From the NCBI GenBank assembly GCA_026399315.1, contig JAPLRF010000030.1:62001-126000 (forward strand): a DNA stretch of 64,000 nt, in the 5' to 3' direction. The stretch comes from Gammaproteobacteria bacterium. Its GTDB lineage: Bacteria; Pseudomonadota; Gammaproteobacteria; Coxiellales; Coxiellaceae. The notes beneath the pieces were generated by a model, which was not told the origin of the DNA, did not search any database, and worked only from the letters and a program-made list of their open reading frames with translations. This document shows positions 55,876 through 64,000 of the stretch, piece by piece. The position numbers and the translations under genes were made by a program. Within the stretch, counting starts at the first letter, position 1. Every line of letters starts with the position of its first letter.

Positions 55876-58545
55876 TTAAATTACTCTCCCAAGGCCGTGA
55901 AAGCGTGGCGCTTCGTCCTCGTCACTGTCTTCGCTATTTCGTCGTTCACGCTTAGCAGAGTTTGCACTTTGACTTTGTCGCAAAAGATCAAAATCAATTT
56001 TTCTATTTTCAATCTGGCGCAGCAATATCGTTAAACAGTCTTTTAAGGCTGTAGCATAAAGTGAATTTTTAAAGCCTCTAATCGCTTCAATTAACATTTT
56101 AGCAGCAGGACGCTCATTATCTTCAATAATGCCGAAAATTTGGATCGTCAGGGGTCGCAGCTTTTCAATCCACCCCGGCGCAAATTGCTCTATTAACTTT
56201 AATGCCACTGCGACTTGATAAAAATCGTAAGGCGGTCGAGATAAACGTGAAGCACTTCCAAGCAATCTAAAATTATTCGAAGCAGCATTTTGCCGGGAAG
56301 AAACGCCATGCGCCGTATCGAGGGCAAAAAATAATTTTTTACAAACATCATCAATTGGAAACATCACCTTTAATAATTTTTTCGCGGCGCGCTGCAAAAC
56401 AGCAATATCATGCGTAAAACCGACAAACAAATCACCCACTACAATCCAACGCGAAGATTCCACCGCCTCGCCCAAAACAAAAGAAGCAAGCGCTGGATTG
56501 AGTACAAGTTTAGGATGCGCATGCAACATTTGATAAACAGAAGTCCAGTTTCCAGAAAAAGCAGCGAAACCGAAATCAATCGCTATTTGGTTTGGCTTAC
56601 AACCGATGACCAACTCAATTATAGATTCAAACAAAGGCATTTTCCGCATTTTCGCCGCAGCTTTAGCAGGGTAAAACAACAATTCGATGTTTTTATTGTC
56701 AGGCCAGCATTTTTCTATAAAATGAAAAAAATCAACATCCGCCGAAAGTGAAAAGTATTTTTTCATTTGCAGTTTTTGAAACTGAATTACTGCAATAATT
56801 AAATCAACAAGCGTGACATTTTTTTTGATAATTGCCTTTTCAAGCAACGCTTTGCCATCACCAAAAATTAATTCAACCCACCCATTATTCTGGCAGTCCG
56901 GGTAGTGAACCGGCAAATAACTTACAATTAATGGCAATAATTTTTCATCATCTGTAAAAACAAGGGTCTCAAGCAAAACCCGTTTGAATTCTTTCTTTTT
57001 TTCTGTCTCACTGAATCGCATTCCGGCGAAAATTTTCCCCCGAACCTGAGAAAAATTAAATTTTGGACATGTTTTCCAGGTGTAATCAATAAAATAGGCT
57101 TTAAGCTCATTCGAATTAAAAGGGTAATGTGTTTTGGTTGAAACATCACGAAAAAGTTCCTTGATCGTATTCATTTTGTAAAAAAATGATTTCCATTCCA
57201 GCTCAAGCTTTTCGTAGCTGAAATTTTCATCAAAACATTTCCGAAGTTCTTTTTCATACTCGTTAATTTTATCGACACAAAAAGTTTGAATGTTTGATAA
57301 TTTTTTTAATTCATAAAGCACAGAATCAGAAATTGATTCTAAACGCAGCGCACACTCAAAAATATTTTTCTGCATTGACACAATAAATTCAGGTGAGTAC
57401 CTTTCGGTTTTCTTTTCCAATTCAATAAAGAGAGAAGTAAGCATCACAATAGGCGGGTTCGCAAAATGATTAGAAAAAACAGGGTTCAATTCTAGTTTTA
57501 TTTTCGTCATATTAAGCATATTAAGTAAGCGGTCATTAAATGCTGCAAAACAAATAAAAAAATAATTCTTCGATATCAATTGAAAAAATTCTTTAGACTG
57601 CATAATTGAAAATAGACTCGCTGTCATTTTTACAAACGCATCTAATTCAACAACATTAAGATTTTGTTGAATAATATTCTGCGTTAATGCGCTCAGCATT
57701 TCCGCCGAATTTCTTTCCTTTAAGTAAGAAAACGCAGTATTGTGATCAGGATCAGTAGCATCAAGCAACTTAATGAAGTTGAATTTAAATAGGCCGTATA
57801 AATTATGAATGTGATCGAAATCTAGCGAAAAATAAAATGGGGGAAGTGCCGGAATGACATAATGACTTTCAATTTTAATTTCCATTTCAAATGCATTCTT
57901 CCTTAGCTCTTCAATCTTGAATGGGAAATTATGCTCAAACTCCTCGTTAAATAAATTAACCGAGATAAATCTTTCTCCGACGGGTTTATCAATCATCGTT
58001 CCACGTACGCCGCAATATGTTTTTCTCGCCAGAGAAACTAAATCAAGTAGCGTTTCTATTGGAAAATCATTCAAATCAAGCGTGCTGGGGATTTCGGAAT
58101 GATTATCTGACATAACCAACGGTTCTTCTAAGAAAAAAGTATCGTCTGTCTGATCGCCATCAATATTATTTTCATTTTCATCTAATGAATTCTGAGTTTC
58201 TGACAGCAAGGTCAATAATTCGTTGAAAATATTATTTGAATCACTTTCATCATCACCAATTGGTTGATGATGAATATAAAAAAGATGGAGTATGCCCGAT
58301 TCTATTATTTCTTTCGCAGAAACACGGCTATCAAGAAACCACCAGAGGAATGCACTTAAAACAGGAAGATCATCAAAATAAAACAATGCCAATTTTGCTA
58401 ACGACAATGGATTTTCTTCAATCTCTAATTGAAAATCAAAATCTGCCTTTATTTTTTTAACTTCAGCTATTTTTTCCGCTGCTATCATCATTGTATCGCG
58501 CATCATAAAATCCATTCTGTTATTTCGATTAAGAAAAAAATACAT
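55876..58545 (-). CDS. hypothetical 889-residue protein, effector-like
   Basis: No family is recognised. The protein is soluble and helical throughout, with aromatic/charged repeats but no signal peptide. Residues around 590-760 have ankyrin/HEAT-like spacing (GDGKALLEKAIIKKNVTLVD, AFSGNWTSVYQMLHAHPKLV). The C-terminus is acidic and Ser-rich (NSEDSDEDEAPRFHGLGRVI), as in many Dot/Icm-type effectors with Glu-rich tails; that comparison is speculative. No good ribosome-binding site marks the start, and the ATGs at codons 11, 14 and 15 are alternatives. hemB lies upstream on the same strand. Confidence 0.7.
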   Translation of the reverse strand: MYFFLNRNNRMDFMMRDTMMIAAEKIAEVKKIKADFDFQLEIEENPLSLAKLALFYFDDLPVLSAFLWWFLDSRVSAKEIIESGILHLFYIHHQPIGDDESDSNNIFNELLTLLSETQNSLDENENNIDGDQTDDTFFLEEPLVMSDNHSEIPSTLDLNDFPIETLLDLVSLARKTYCGVRGTMIDKPVGERFISVNLFNEEFEHNFPFKIEELRKNAFEMEIKIESHYVIPALPPFYFSLDFDHIHNLYGLFKFNFIKLLDATDPDHNTAFSYLKERNSAEMLSALTQNIIQQNLNVVELDAFVKMTASLFSIMQSKEFFQLISKNYFFICFAAFNDRLLNMLNMTKIKLELNPVFSNHFANPPIVMLTSLFIELEKKTERYSPEFIVSMQKNIFECALRLESISDSVLYELKKLSNIQTFCVDKINEYEKELRKCFDENFSYEKLELEWKSFFYKMNTIKELFRDVSTKTHYPFNSNELKAYFIDYTWKTCPKFNFSQVRGKIFAGMRFSETEKKKEFKRVLLETLVFTDDEKLLPLIVSYLPVHYPDCQNNGWVELIFGDGKALLEKAIIKKNVTLVDLIIAVIQFQKLQMKKYFSLSADVDFFHFIEKCWPDNKNIELLFYPAKAAAKMRKMPLFESIIELVIGCKPNQIAIDFGFAAFSGNWTSVYQMLHAHPKLVLNPALASFVLGEAVESSRWIVVGDLFVGFTHDIAVLQRAAKKLLKVMFPIDDVCKKLFFALDTAHGVSSRQNAASNNFRLLGSASRLSRPPYDFYQVAVALKLIEQFAPGWIEKLRPLTIQIFGIIEDNERPAAKMLIEAIRGFKNSLYATALKDCLTILLRQIENRKIDFDLLRQSQSANSAKRERRNSEDSDEDEAPRFHGLGRVI

Positions 58546-58590
58546 ATGAATAAAATACAGCAGGATTTTAAGTAATATAGAAATCCTTAC

Positions 58591-59586
58591 TTACGTGCAA
58601 AATTCCCGGCTAAATTCTTTTGCAAAATAGGTGATAATAAAGTCAGCACCTGCGCGTTTTATTGCCAGCAAACTTTCCAGCATAACGGCATCATGATTAA
58701 TCCAGTTTTTTTCAGCTGCGGCTTTAATCATCGAAAATTCACCACTCACTTGATAAGCGCAGAGTGGCACTTCAGGAAATTGTTGTTTAACGCGATAAAT
58801 AACATCCAAATAATTTTGCGCAGGTTTAACCATTAGCATATCCGCTCCCTCAGCAATATCACATTGCGCTTCGCGCAAAGCTTCATTCGAATTCGCTGGA
58901 TTCATTTGATAGGTTTTTCGATCGCCAAATTGCGGCGCGCCTTCGGCAGCTTCACGAAACGGACCGTAAAAACTGGATGCATATTTCACCGCATAACTTA
59001 AAATGGGAATTTCTTGAAAATTATTTTTATCTAATGCAGCACGAATTGCCAAAACCATACCATCCATCATGCCACTGGGCGCAATAATATCAGCGCCTGC
59101 TTTTGCGTGTGAAACGGCCTGTTTTGCAAGCATTTCAAGCGTTGCATCATTATCAACAGAATTGTCTTTTGCATTAATCAAACCGCAATGACCATGATCC
59201 GTATATTCACACAAACACACATCTGTGATCACCAATAATTCCGGCGCAATCTTTTTAATTAATTTAATAGCCGCTTGAATCACACCTTCATCACAGAGCG
59301 ATGCAGAACCGATCGCATCTTTTTCATTTGGAATACCGAATAAAATAACAGCTGGGATTTTTAAAGCAACGACATCAATAATTTCTGCTTCAAGTTGATC
59401 AATGCTTAATTGAAAATGGCCTGGCATCGATGAAATTAAATGTCGGATATTCTTTCCTGCCTTAATAAATAGAGGCAAGACAAGATCAGAAACAGATACG
59501 GTATTTTCTTGCAGCATCGCCCGAAGCGCAGGTGACCTACGCAAACGACGAAGCCGAACAACGGGAAACCCAGGCTTATTTGCCAT
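58591..59586 (-). CDS. hemB: delta-aminolevulinic acid dehydratase HemB
   Basis: A 331-residue porphobilinogen synthase condensing two 5-aminolevulinates in heme synthesis. The zinc Cys triad is in DVCLCEYTDHGHCG, the Schiff-base lysines in SYAVKYASSFYGPFR and LMVKPAQNYLDV, and RLRRLRRSPALRAML is the usual N-terminus. It is intact. Its product is needed for the heme of respiratory oxidases. Confidence 0.96.
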   Translation of the reverse strand: MANKPGFPVVRLRRLRRSPALRAMLQENTVSVSDLVLPLFIKAGKNIRHLISSMPGHFQLSIDQLEAEIIDVVALKIPAVILFGIPNEKDAIGSASLCDEGVIQAAIKLIKKIAPELLVITDVCLCEYTDHGHCGLINAKDNSVDNDATLEMLAKQAVSHAKAGADIIAPSGMMDGMVLAIRAALDKNNFQEIPILSYAVKYASSFYGPFREAAEGAPQFGDRKTYQMNPANSNEALREAQCDIAEGADMLMVKPAQNYLDVIYRVKQQFPEVPLCAYQVSGEFSMIKAAAEKNWINHDAVMLESLLAIKRAGADFIITYFAKEFSREFCT

Positions 59587-59604
59587 AATGATTTTCCTTG
59601 CTGA

Positions 59605-59635
59605 GCGCGAGGGCTTGTGCCCCCGCTTCTGCGCT
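59605..59635. repeat. REP-like palindromic element upstream of hemB
   Basis: GCGCGAGGGC, a short loop, CCCCCGCTTCTGCGCT: the same element as at 22614-22645 and, inverted, 7644-7673. It lies between hemB and the lipoprotein gene, overlapping the latter's stop. Confidence 0.55.
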
Positions 59636-60110
59636 AATTATTGATTTTCCACGAACCATCGGGTTGACGACATGCTTTTCCGTAAGCTTTCTGGTCTTTA
59701 CCCGCCACAGTCACTGTTGTTTGATATTCGCGACAATACTGATGGCTCGGGGAATGATAGTTTTTAATGGGTTTAACAGTGTAAGTAACCGGGGTGCCAT
59801 TAGGGCCTGCTTTATCGCTAGTCCAGGTCGCTTCTCGATTAACCGGTGTATTGATAATAGCGCTTTGCATATTGATTTTATCCTGGCGATCCATGTATTG
59901 ACCTACTTGGTTGCCAATAATGCCGCCCAACAGTGCGCCACCGATGATCCCATAAACATTACCACCCGATGCGGCACCGCCAATCAAACCGCCGGCAATA
60001 CCGCCCGCCGCTGTCGACCCCGGAACGTTATTACCCGGTGTACAACCAGCCATATCCAATGCCGTAATCGCAATTACGCCAGCCAAAATATATTTTTTTA
60101 CATTTTTCAT
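59634..60110 (-). CDS. glycine-zipper outer-membrane lipoprotein (17-kDa antigen-like)
   Basis: A 158-residue lipoprotein. The leader ends in a lipobox LDMAGC (Cys 23). A glycine-zipper membrane segment follows (STAAGGIAGGLIGGAASGGN, IIGGALLGGIIGNQVGQYMD), then a soluble C-terminal domain with YCREYQTTVTVAGKDQKAYG and CRQPDGSW, the rickettsial 17-kDa surface-antigen signature. It should be anchored in the outer membrane. Confidence 0.9.
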   Translation of the reverse strand: MKNVKKYILAGVIAITALDMAGCTPGNNVPGSTAAGGIAGGLIGGAASGGNVYGIIGGALLGGIIGNQVGQYMDRQDKINMQSAIINTPVNREATWTSDKAGPNGTPVTYTVKPIKNYHSPSHQYCREYQTTVTVAGKDQKAYGKACRQPDGSWKINN

Positions 60111-60210
60111 GGTGCTTCTCCAAGCAAGTAGGGTTAATGCATATTACTGTGGTTTTTTAGTGCGCGCAACACGCTGAGCGTTTATAATTGCTGTACACAC
60201 AGGAGGTCCT

Positions 60211-60684
60211 ATGAAAACACTTGAATTACAACTGACGGTATATCAACAGCAGCATAACCACAAGACCAATCGCATGTTGAGTTATGTTGGCGTCCCCGCT
60301 GTTATTTTTTCATTAATGATGCTATTCAATTGGATCAGTATCGATCTCGCCACCCGATTCCAAATTTCATTTTCCAGTATTTTTGTTTGCGGAATATTGG
60401 TTTATTATTTTTTATTAAATAGAAAATTGGCTATCGCCGCCGCTATTATTGGCATTCTGCTGACAATCATCGCAGCGTGGCTTGCAAGGCCTTTTCCAAC
60501 AGGTTTCAGTGGCACCTTATTTTTAATTTTATTTGTGGGTGGATGGGCATTACAATTGATTGGCACTTATTTTGAAAAATTGCCACCCCTTTCACTCTTG
60601 AGCACAACGCAATTATTAATTGGGCCATTGGCTATTTTTATTAAATTGCTGGAAGTATTGGGTTTAAAGCGTTTTGTAATGTGA
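60211..60684 (+). CDS. Mpo1/DUF962-like membrane protein with altered His motifs
   Basis: A 157-residue protein with four hydrophobic helices and DUF962 hallmarks: YQQQHNHKTNRMLSYVGVPA at the N-terminus and LQLIGTYFEKLPPLSLLSTT near the end. Family members have YLxxHxNPxNxxxHxxGxP and a GHxxFExxxPA motif whose His bind iron in the Mpo1 dioxygenase. Here the second His is Ser (MLSYVGVP) and the GH is GT (GTYFEK). The fold is probably conserved but the activity doubtful. AGGAGG precedes the ATG. Confidence 0.75.
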   Translation: MKTLELQLTVYQQQHNHKTNRMLSYVGVPAVIFSLMMLFNWISIDLATRFQISFSSIFVCGILVYYFLLNRKLAIAAAIIGILLTIIAAWLARPFPTGFSGTLFLILFVGGWALQLIGTYFEKLPPLSLLSTTQLLIGPLAIFIKLLEVLGLKRFVM

Positions 60685-60766
60685 TTTTTTAAATTCAACA
60701 AAAAATAAAAAATGGTGAGTGGCGCTAAAAATTAGGATTCAGGTGGCCCAGCGAGAATTGGCGGCG

Positions 60767-63700
60767 TCACCTTTCAATTCTTCGGGCAGAATCTTTGCTG
60801 TATTGAGTGATGCTCTCAACTATTTTTTTCGATTTTTCATCATTATCCATTTTTGCTGTGAAGATAGCTGAATCAGCGCCACATGAAATCAGTGCATTTC
60901 GTGCCTGCATTGGAAGATCAGACAAATCATTTGAAAAAAAACCTTGTGAAAATGATGTGCTGCATGCAAGGTCTACAATTTCTGTGATTTCGTTTACAGA
61001 CAATGCCGTTTTGTTTTGCCAGCCCGGACAGAATTTAAAAAACGCTTCGATGGCTTTTTTTTCATTTTGTTTAAATACAATAATATTTTTTATTTCTTCG
61101 TAAGGCCCAAGCTCGGCAGGGATATCGTCTTCGTTATTCCATTGCAAAGCTTCAAGTTTTTCTGGAGTTAAAACAAAGTTAATTATTTCAGGTAAAAGCT
61201 TAATATCTATTTCAGATTGACAGAAAGAGTTTAGCATTCTTAAAAAAGCATCGTTATTGTTGATAATTTCAGATGTATTATTTCTAATTGTATTATATAT
61301 GGCGAGACGATTTGTTGCTTCTTCTGCTAACGCATAACCAATGAATGCTTTAAATTCTCGAAGATCTTTTACCTCTAATTGATCTCCGCATATTTCAAGT
61401 AAAATATGAAATCGTGATTTATTTTGTAAAAAGCGATTTATTCTCACAATTAACTCAAATTGGGTCCTAATAGGGTCGTAACGTATCGTATTGTCGTCAT
61501 ATGATAATAGTGAAAGCTGATTTTTAAATATGATACACGCTTCTCGATATTGTGAATCGCTTAAGCGAGTAGACATTTCTGCAAAATTGCTGGCATATTT
61601 TTCCAAATCGATACGCTTGCTATTTATGATGCACTCTTTAAAAAAATGACTTGTAGCGAGCTGCTGAGATTCATCAAGATATCGCAGGAGGTAGCCGAGA
61701 TCTGTATAATTTTTTATTATGGCAGGCAAGGTATCTTTGAACATATTACACACTTCAACGCACTGGTTTGGTTTTAAATATTGTAATATTCTTCCTAAAT
61801 CGGCAGCATTTTCTACTATTATTTGAAATTGTTCTTTTGATTGAGTGTAGAGTTCATCGCGGCGTGTCTGATCAAGAATTTTCATTTGATTTCCAAAATC
61901 AAGCGCTGTTTTAATCATTTGTTTATCATTACTGCTCGTATTGAAATCAATTAATGGCATTAATTCTTCAACCGATGAAATTGCTTTGCCCGATATATCA
62001 TGTTCTTTTAGTGCGACGATGAGCGCTGTGTAAAAATCTCCCAATGTATCCAATGTCTGATTCGGTGCGTAGCCACCAAGAAATGCGGGGATTTTATGTA
62101 TCATTTCCTTGGGTGATGCAAAATTAAAAATTTCATGTTTCTTCCTATGAAAGTCATTAAATTGATTTGATGTTTTTTCGGTTTGTTGCAAGGGTAGAGC
62201 CCAATTAAATAAAGAAGGTTCGGTAAATGCATTTGTTAAAAAACTCAGCGCGTCAAAAACACAGTTGCTAGAATCACCTTTTTCCCTTCGAACTGAAATA
62301 TCAACACCTATTTTTAATTTCCCAGGCCAACATTCAAGAGTAGTAACCACGTTGTCTATGTAAAAATGGGCATAGCTGTCTGAAACCCAAACGATCAACT
62401 CTTTGGTTTTTTCATCATAATCAACCAAGCATGCGCTAGGATGATTGTTTTTAGAAACTCTAATGCCAAATTCAATTGCAGGTACCGTGTATCCAACTCT
62501 CGGTATTTTCATTTGAATTTGCCGCCTTATTTTTTCGAGAAAATCATTGTGTGATTCACAAGGTTGCAATTGTAATTCAGGAGAACGCTCCATAAAATAC
62601 AGCATAATACTTTTTATCATTTCATATGAAAATAAAAATTTATTTCCTGAATATGCAGCACATTTAAAACCTATTTCCTGTTGATCTACTGGATTATTCA
62701 GTCGCATTTGCAGAATGTTAGCAATTTCTCTTAAAGAGACGTTATTAGCTAAATCAGAAAATTGAATGTAAGTTCTATTTAGAGCACGATTGATCGCGGT
62801 GAGAAACATGGCGCGCGTAATACTGGGCATATTCTCGCTTGTTATTTTTTCGTCCCAATTTACTGCTCCTAGGATTTTTTTTGCTTCAGAAAATACTAAA
62901 CGTTCAACATCAGAACCTTGGAATTCATAGAATGTCGCAAAATGATCCAGCGCAATTTTTTTAAGCGCTTGGCGATCAACTTTACCACTGGCTAATTTAG
63001 GCAGTTCAATGAGTTCGAAAAAATGACTTGGTTGTAGATGTGTAGCAAAATTGTCTTTAATTGTTTTGTCTGCAGCACCCAAATGCCAAATTAATTTTAG
63101 ACCATTCGGTAATTCCTTAATTGCTGTAAAAGCACACAGCATTTTTTGTTGCTCTAACGTTATTGCAACCACAACACACGTTTCAACTTGCAGAACCCTA
63201 CAAAGACTTTTTTCAAGCTCGTTAATATCAACACGTTTACCGGATATTTTTTCTAAATTAGCCAGTCTTCCTTTGTGAAATAAGGTAAGGCCACTTAATT
63301 CAGCAATATCACCTGTGCGATAAAACCACTTTTCACCGTCTTGATAAAAGGCCAAATCAGTGGCTTCTTGATTATTATAATAGCCAGGTGATACGCCTTC
63401 TCCGGAAACGCATAATTCGCCGAGATGAGGTTGTCTTTGATGATCGTCATTGTCATCTAATGGCCTGATAAATAGCGATAATGTTGCATCAAAATGTCCG
63501 ATAGGGATTCCAATGTTGGGCGTAGACAATAGATTTTTTGCCTCCGTCTTTGTTATTTTGTAGCCGCAAATCCACGAGCACTCAGATGCACCATAACTGT
63601 TATACAGCGCACTATTATCTGGACATGATGCTAAAAAAATATTTAAGTGTTCTTGCTTTACTTCATCTGCACCGATAGCAATAACACGTAAATCTGGAAA

Positions 63701-64000
63701 ATTATTTTCATCCTGCTCAGCAAAAATAAATTTAAAAATATCTGGTAGCGCAGAAAATATGGATATTTTTTGTTTTATTAAAAAATCCCGCGCAAATTGC
63801 ATGCCATCGTCTGATGTAAATAATGTTTGCATATCAAACAAACTCAACGTTGCTTTGCTTGAAAGTAGCGCGGCGTAAATGTCAACAATGCCTTGATCGT
63901 GACAAAGGGGTGCAAAATTGGAGAAATGTTCTGCTTCATTGTTTTCGACACCAATGATTCGATAATAACGCTGCATCTGCTGAAATAGCCCCTGATGCGT
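60767..64000 (-). CDS. adenylation-domain protein with long unknown C-terminus (runs off right edge)
   Basis: The frame continues past the window edge (THQGLFQQ before the Met at 63976), so the N-terminal part is missing. Motifs of adenylate-forming enzymes are visible: YNSYGASECSW, ELCVSGEGVSPGYYNN, WFYRTGDIAELSGL and LASGKVDRQAL. The PLCHDQGIVDIYAAL region resembles fatty acyl-AMP ligases or NRPS A domains. A degenerate carrier-like domain follows (ENMPSITRAMFLTAINRALN), with Ser where LGGDS is expected. The remaining 600 or so residues are helical and unrecognised. It could be an acyl-adenylating enzyme fused to an effector-like body; the substrate is unknown. Confidence 0.75.
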   Translation of the reverse strand, partial: THQGLFQQMQRYYRIIGVENNEAEHFSNFAPLCHDQGIVDIYAALLSSKATLSLFDMQTLFTSDDGMQFARDFLIKQKISIFSALPDIFKFIFAEQDENNFPDLRVIAIGADEVKQEHLNIFLASCPDNSALYNSYGASECSWICGYKITKTEAKNLLSTPNIGIPIGHFDATLSLFIRPLDDNDDHQRQPHLGELCVSGEGVSPGYYNNQEATDLAFYQDGEKWFYRTGDIAELSGLTLFHKGRLANLEKISGKRVDINELEKSLCRVLQVETCVVVAITLEQQKMLCAFTAIKELPNGLKLIWHLGAADKTIKDNFATHLQPSHFFELIELPKLASGKVDRQALKKIALDHFATFYEFQGSDVERLVFSEAKKILGAVNWDEKITSENMPSITRAMFLTAINRALNRTYIQFSDLANNVSLREIANILQMRLNNPVDQQEIGFKCAAYSGNKFLFSYEMIKSIMLYFMERSPELQLQPCESHNDFLEKIRRQIQMKIPRVGYTVPAIEFGIRVSKNNHPSACLVDYDEKTKELIVWVSDSYAHFYIDNVVTTLECWPGKLKIGVDISVRREKGDSSNCVFDALSFLTNAFTEPSLFNWALPLQQTEKTSNQFNDFHRKKHEIFNFASPKEMIHKIPAFLGGYAPNQTLDTLGDFYTALIVALKEHDISGKAISSVEELMPLIDFNTSSNDKQMIKTALDFGNQMKILDQTRRDELYTQSKEQFQIIVENAADLGRILQYLKPNQCVEVCNMFKDTLPAIIKNYTDLGYLLRYLDESQQLATSHFFKECIINSKRIDLEKYASNFAEMSTRLSDSQYREACIIFKNQLSLLSYDDNTIRYDPIRTQFELIVRINRFLQNKSRFHILLEICGDQLEVKDLREFKAFIGYALAEEATNRLAIYNTIRNNTSEIINNNDAFLRMLNSFCQSEIDIKLLPEIINFVLTPEKLEALQWNNEDDIPAELGPYEEIKNIIVFKQNEKKAIEAFFKFCPGWQNKTALSVNEITEIVDLACSTSFSQGFFSNDLSDLPMQARNALISCGADSAIFTAKMDNDEKSKKIVESITQYSKDSARRIER

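Overview
The window looks like an A+T-rich gammaproteobacterium of the Legionellales/Coxiellaceae type, probably host-associated. The core genes point there: rpsU-yqeY-dnaG-rpoD, cydABX-cydDC, rimK with its zinc protease, xseB-ispA-dxs, bioC-comF, hemB and a 17-kDa-antigen-like glycine-zipper lipoprotein. They are mixed with large unrecognised helical proteins resembling secreted effectors. This placement is inference from gene content; no rRNA is present.

Layout. 1-4565 (minus strand) is a fatty-acid module: fadE, fadD and the start of a phosphotransferase-like gene. 4744-11019 (plus) is the cytochrome bd operon cydA-cydB-cydX-cydD-cydC. It is damaged: a micro-inversion in cydA destroys its first membrane helix, and a one-base loss frameshifts cydC. 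11118-22486 is a genomic island bounded by a 45-bp copy of the 3' part of tRNA-Ile(CAU) on the left and the intact tRNA on the right. It holds a three-gene operon of large unknown proteins, an integrase stub, a HigBA-type and an AbiE-type toxin-antitoxin pair, and fragments of a histidine phosphatase, coaBC and a phage helicase. 22680-31468 carries the macromolecular-synthesis genes, split between yqeY and dnaG by about 4 kb of oppositely oriented unknown genes; one of these appears frameshifted at a T9 tract. 31784-49579 is mostly housekeeping: a small membrane protein, nhaA, pepN, rimK, a PhnD-like binding protein, two MscS-family channels, xseB, ispA, a YdgA-like protein, dxs and an Smr protein. 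49637-55348 is a mobile-element scar zone: a broken integrase-type transposase, an IS6-family element that truncates an S24 repressor gene, and a DUF3800 gene followed by a possible structured RNA, with bioC and comF between. 55740-64000 has tRNA-Thr(CGU), an 889-residue unknown protein, hemB, the lipoprotein, an Mpo1-like membrane protein and the C-terminal part of an adenylation-domain protein running off the right edge.

The strongest unusual observation is at the 5' end of cydA. A 61-bp segment between perfect 15-bp inverted repeats reads as the canonical CydA first helix, including its heme-ligand histidine, only when reverse-complemented. Flipping alone does not restore the frame, so a template-switch mutation fits better than a clean on/off switch. 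Together with the cydC lesion it suggests loss of the bd oxidase, unless both are sequence errors. The island at tRNA-Ile and the insertion in the rpsU-rpoD cluster are the main places to look for undescribed systems.
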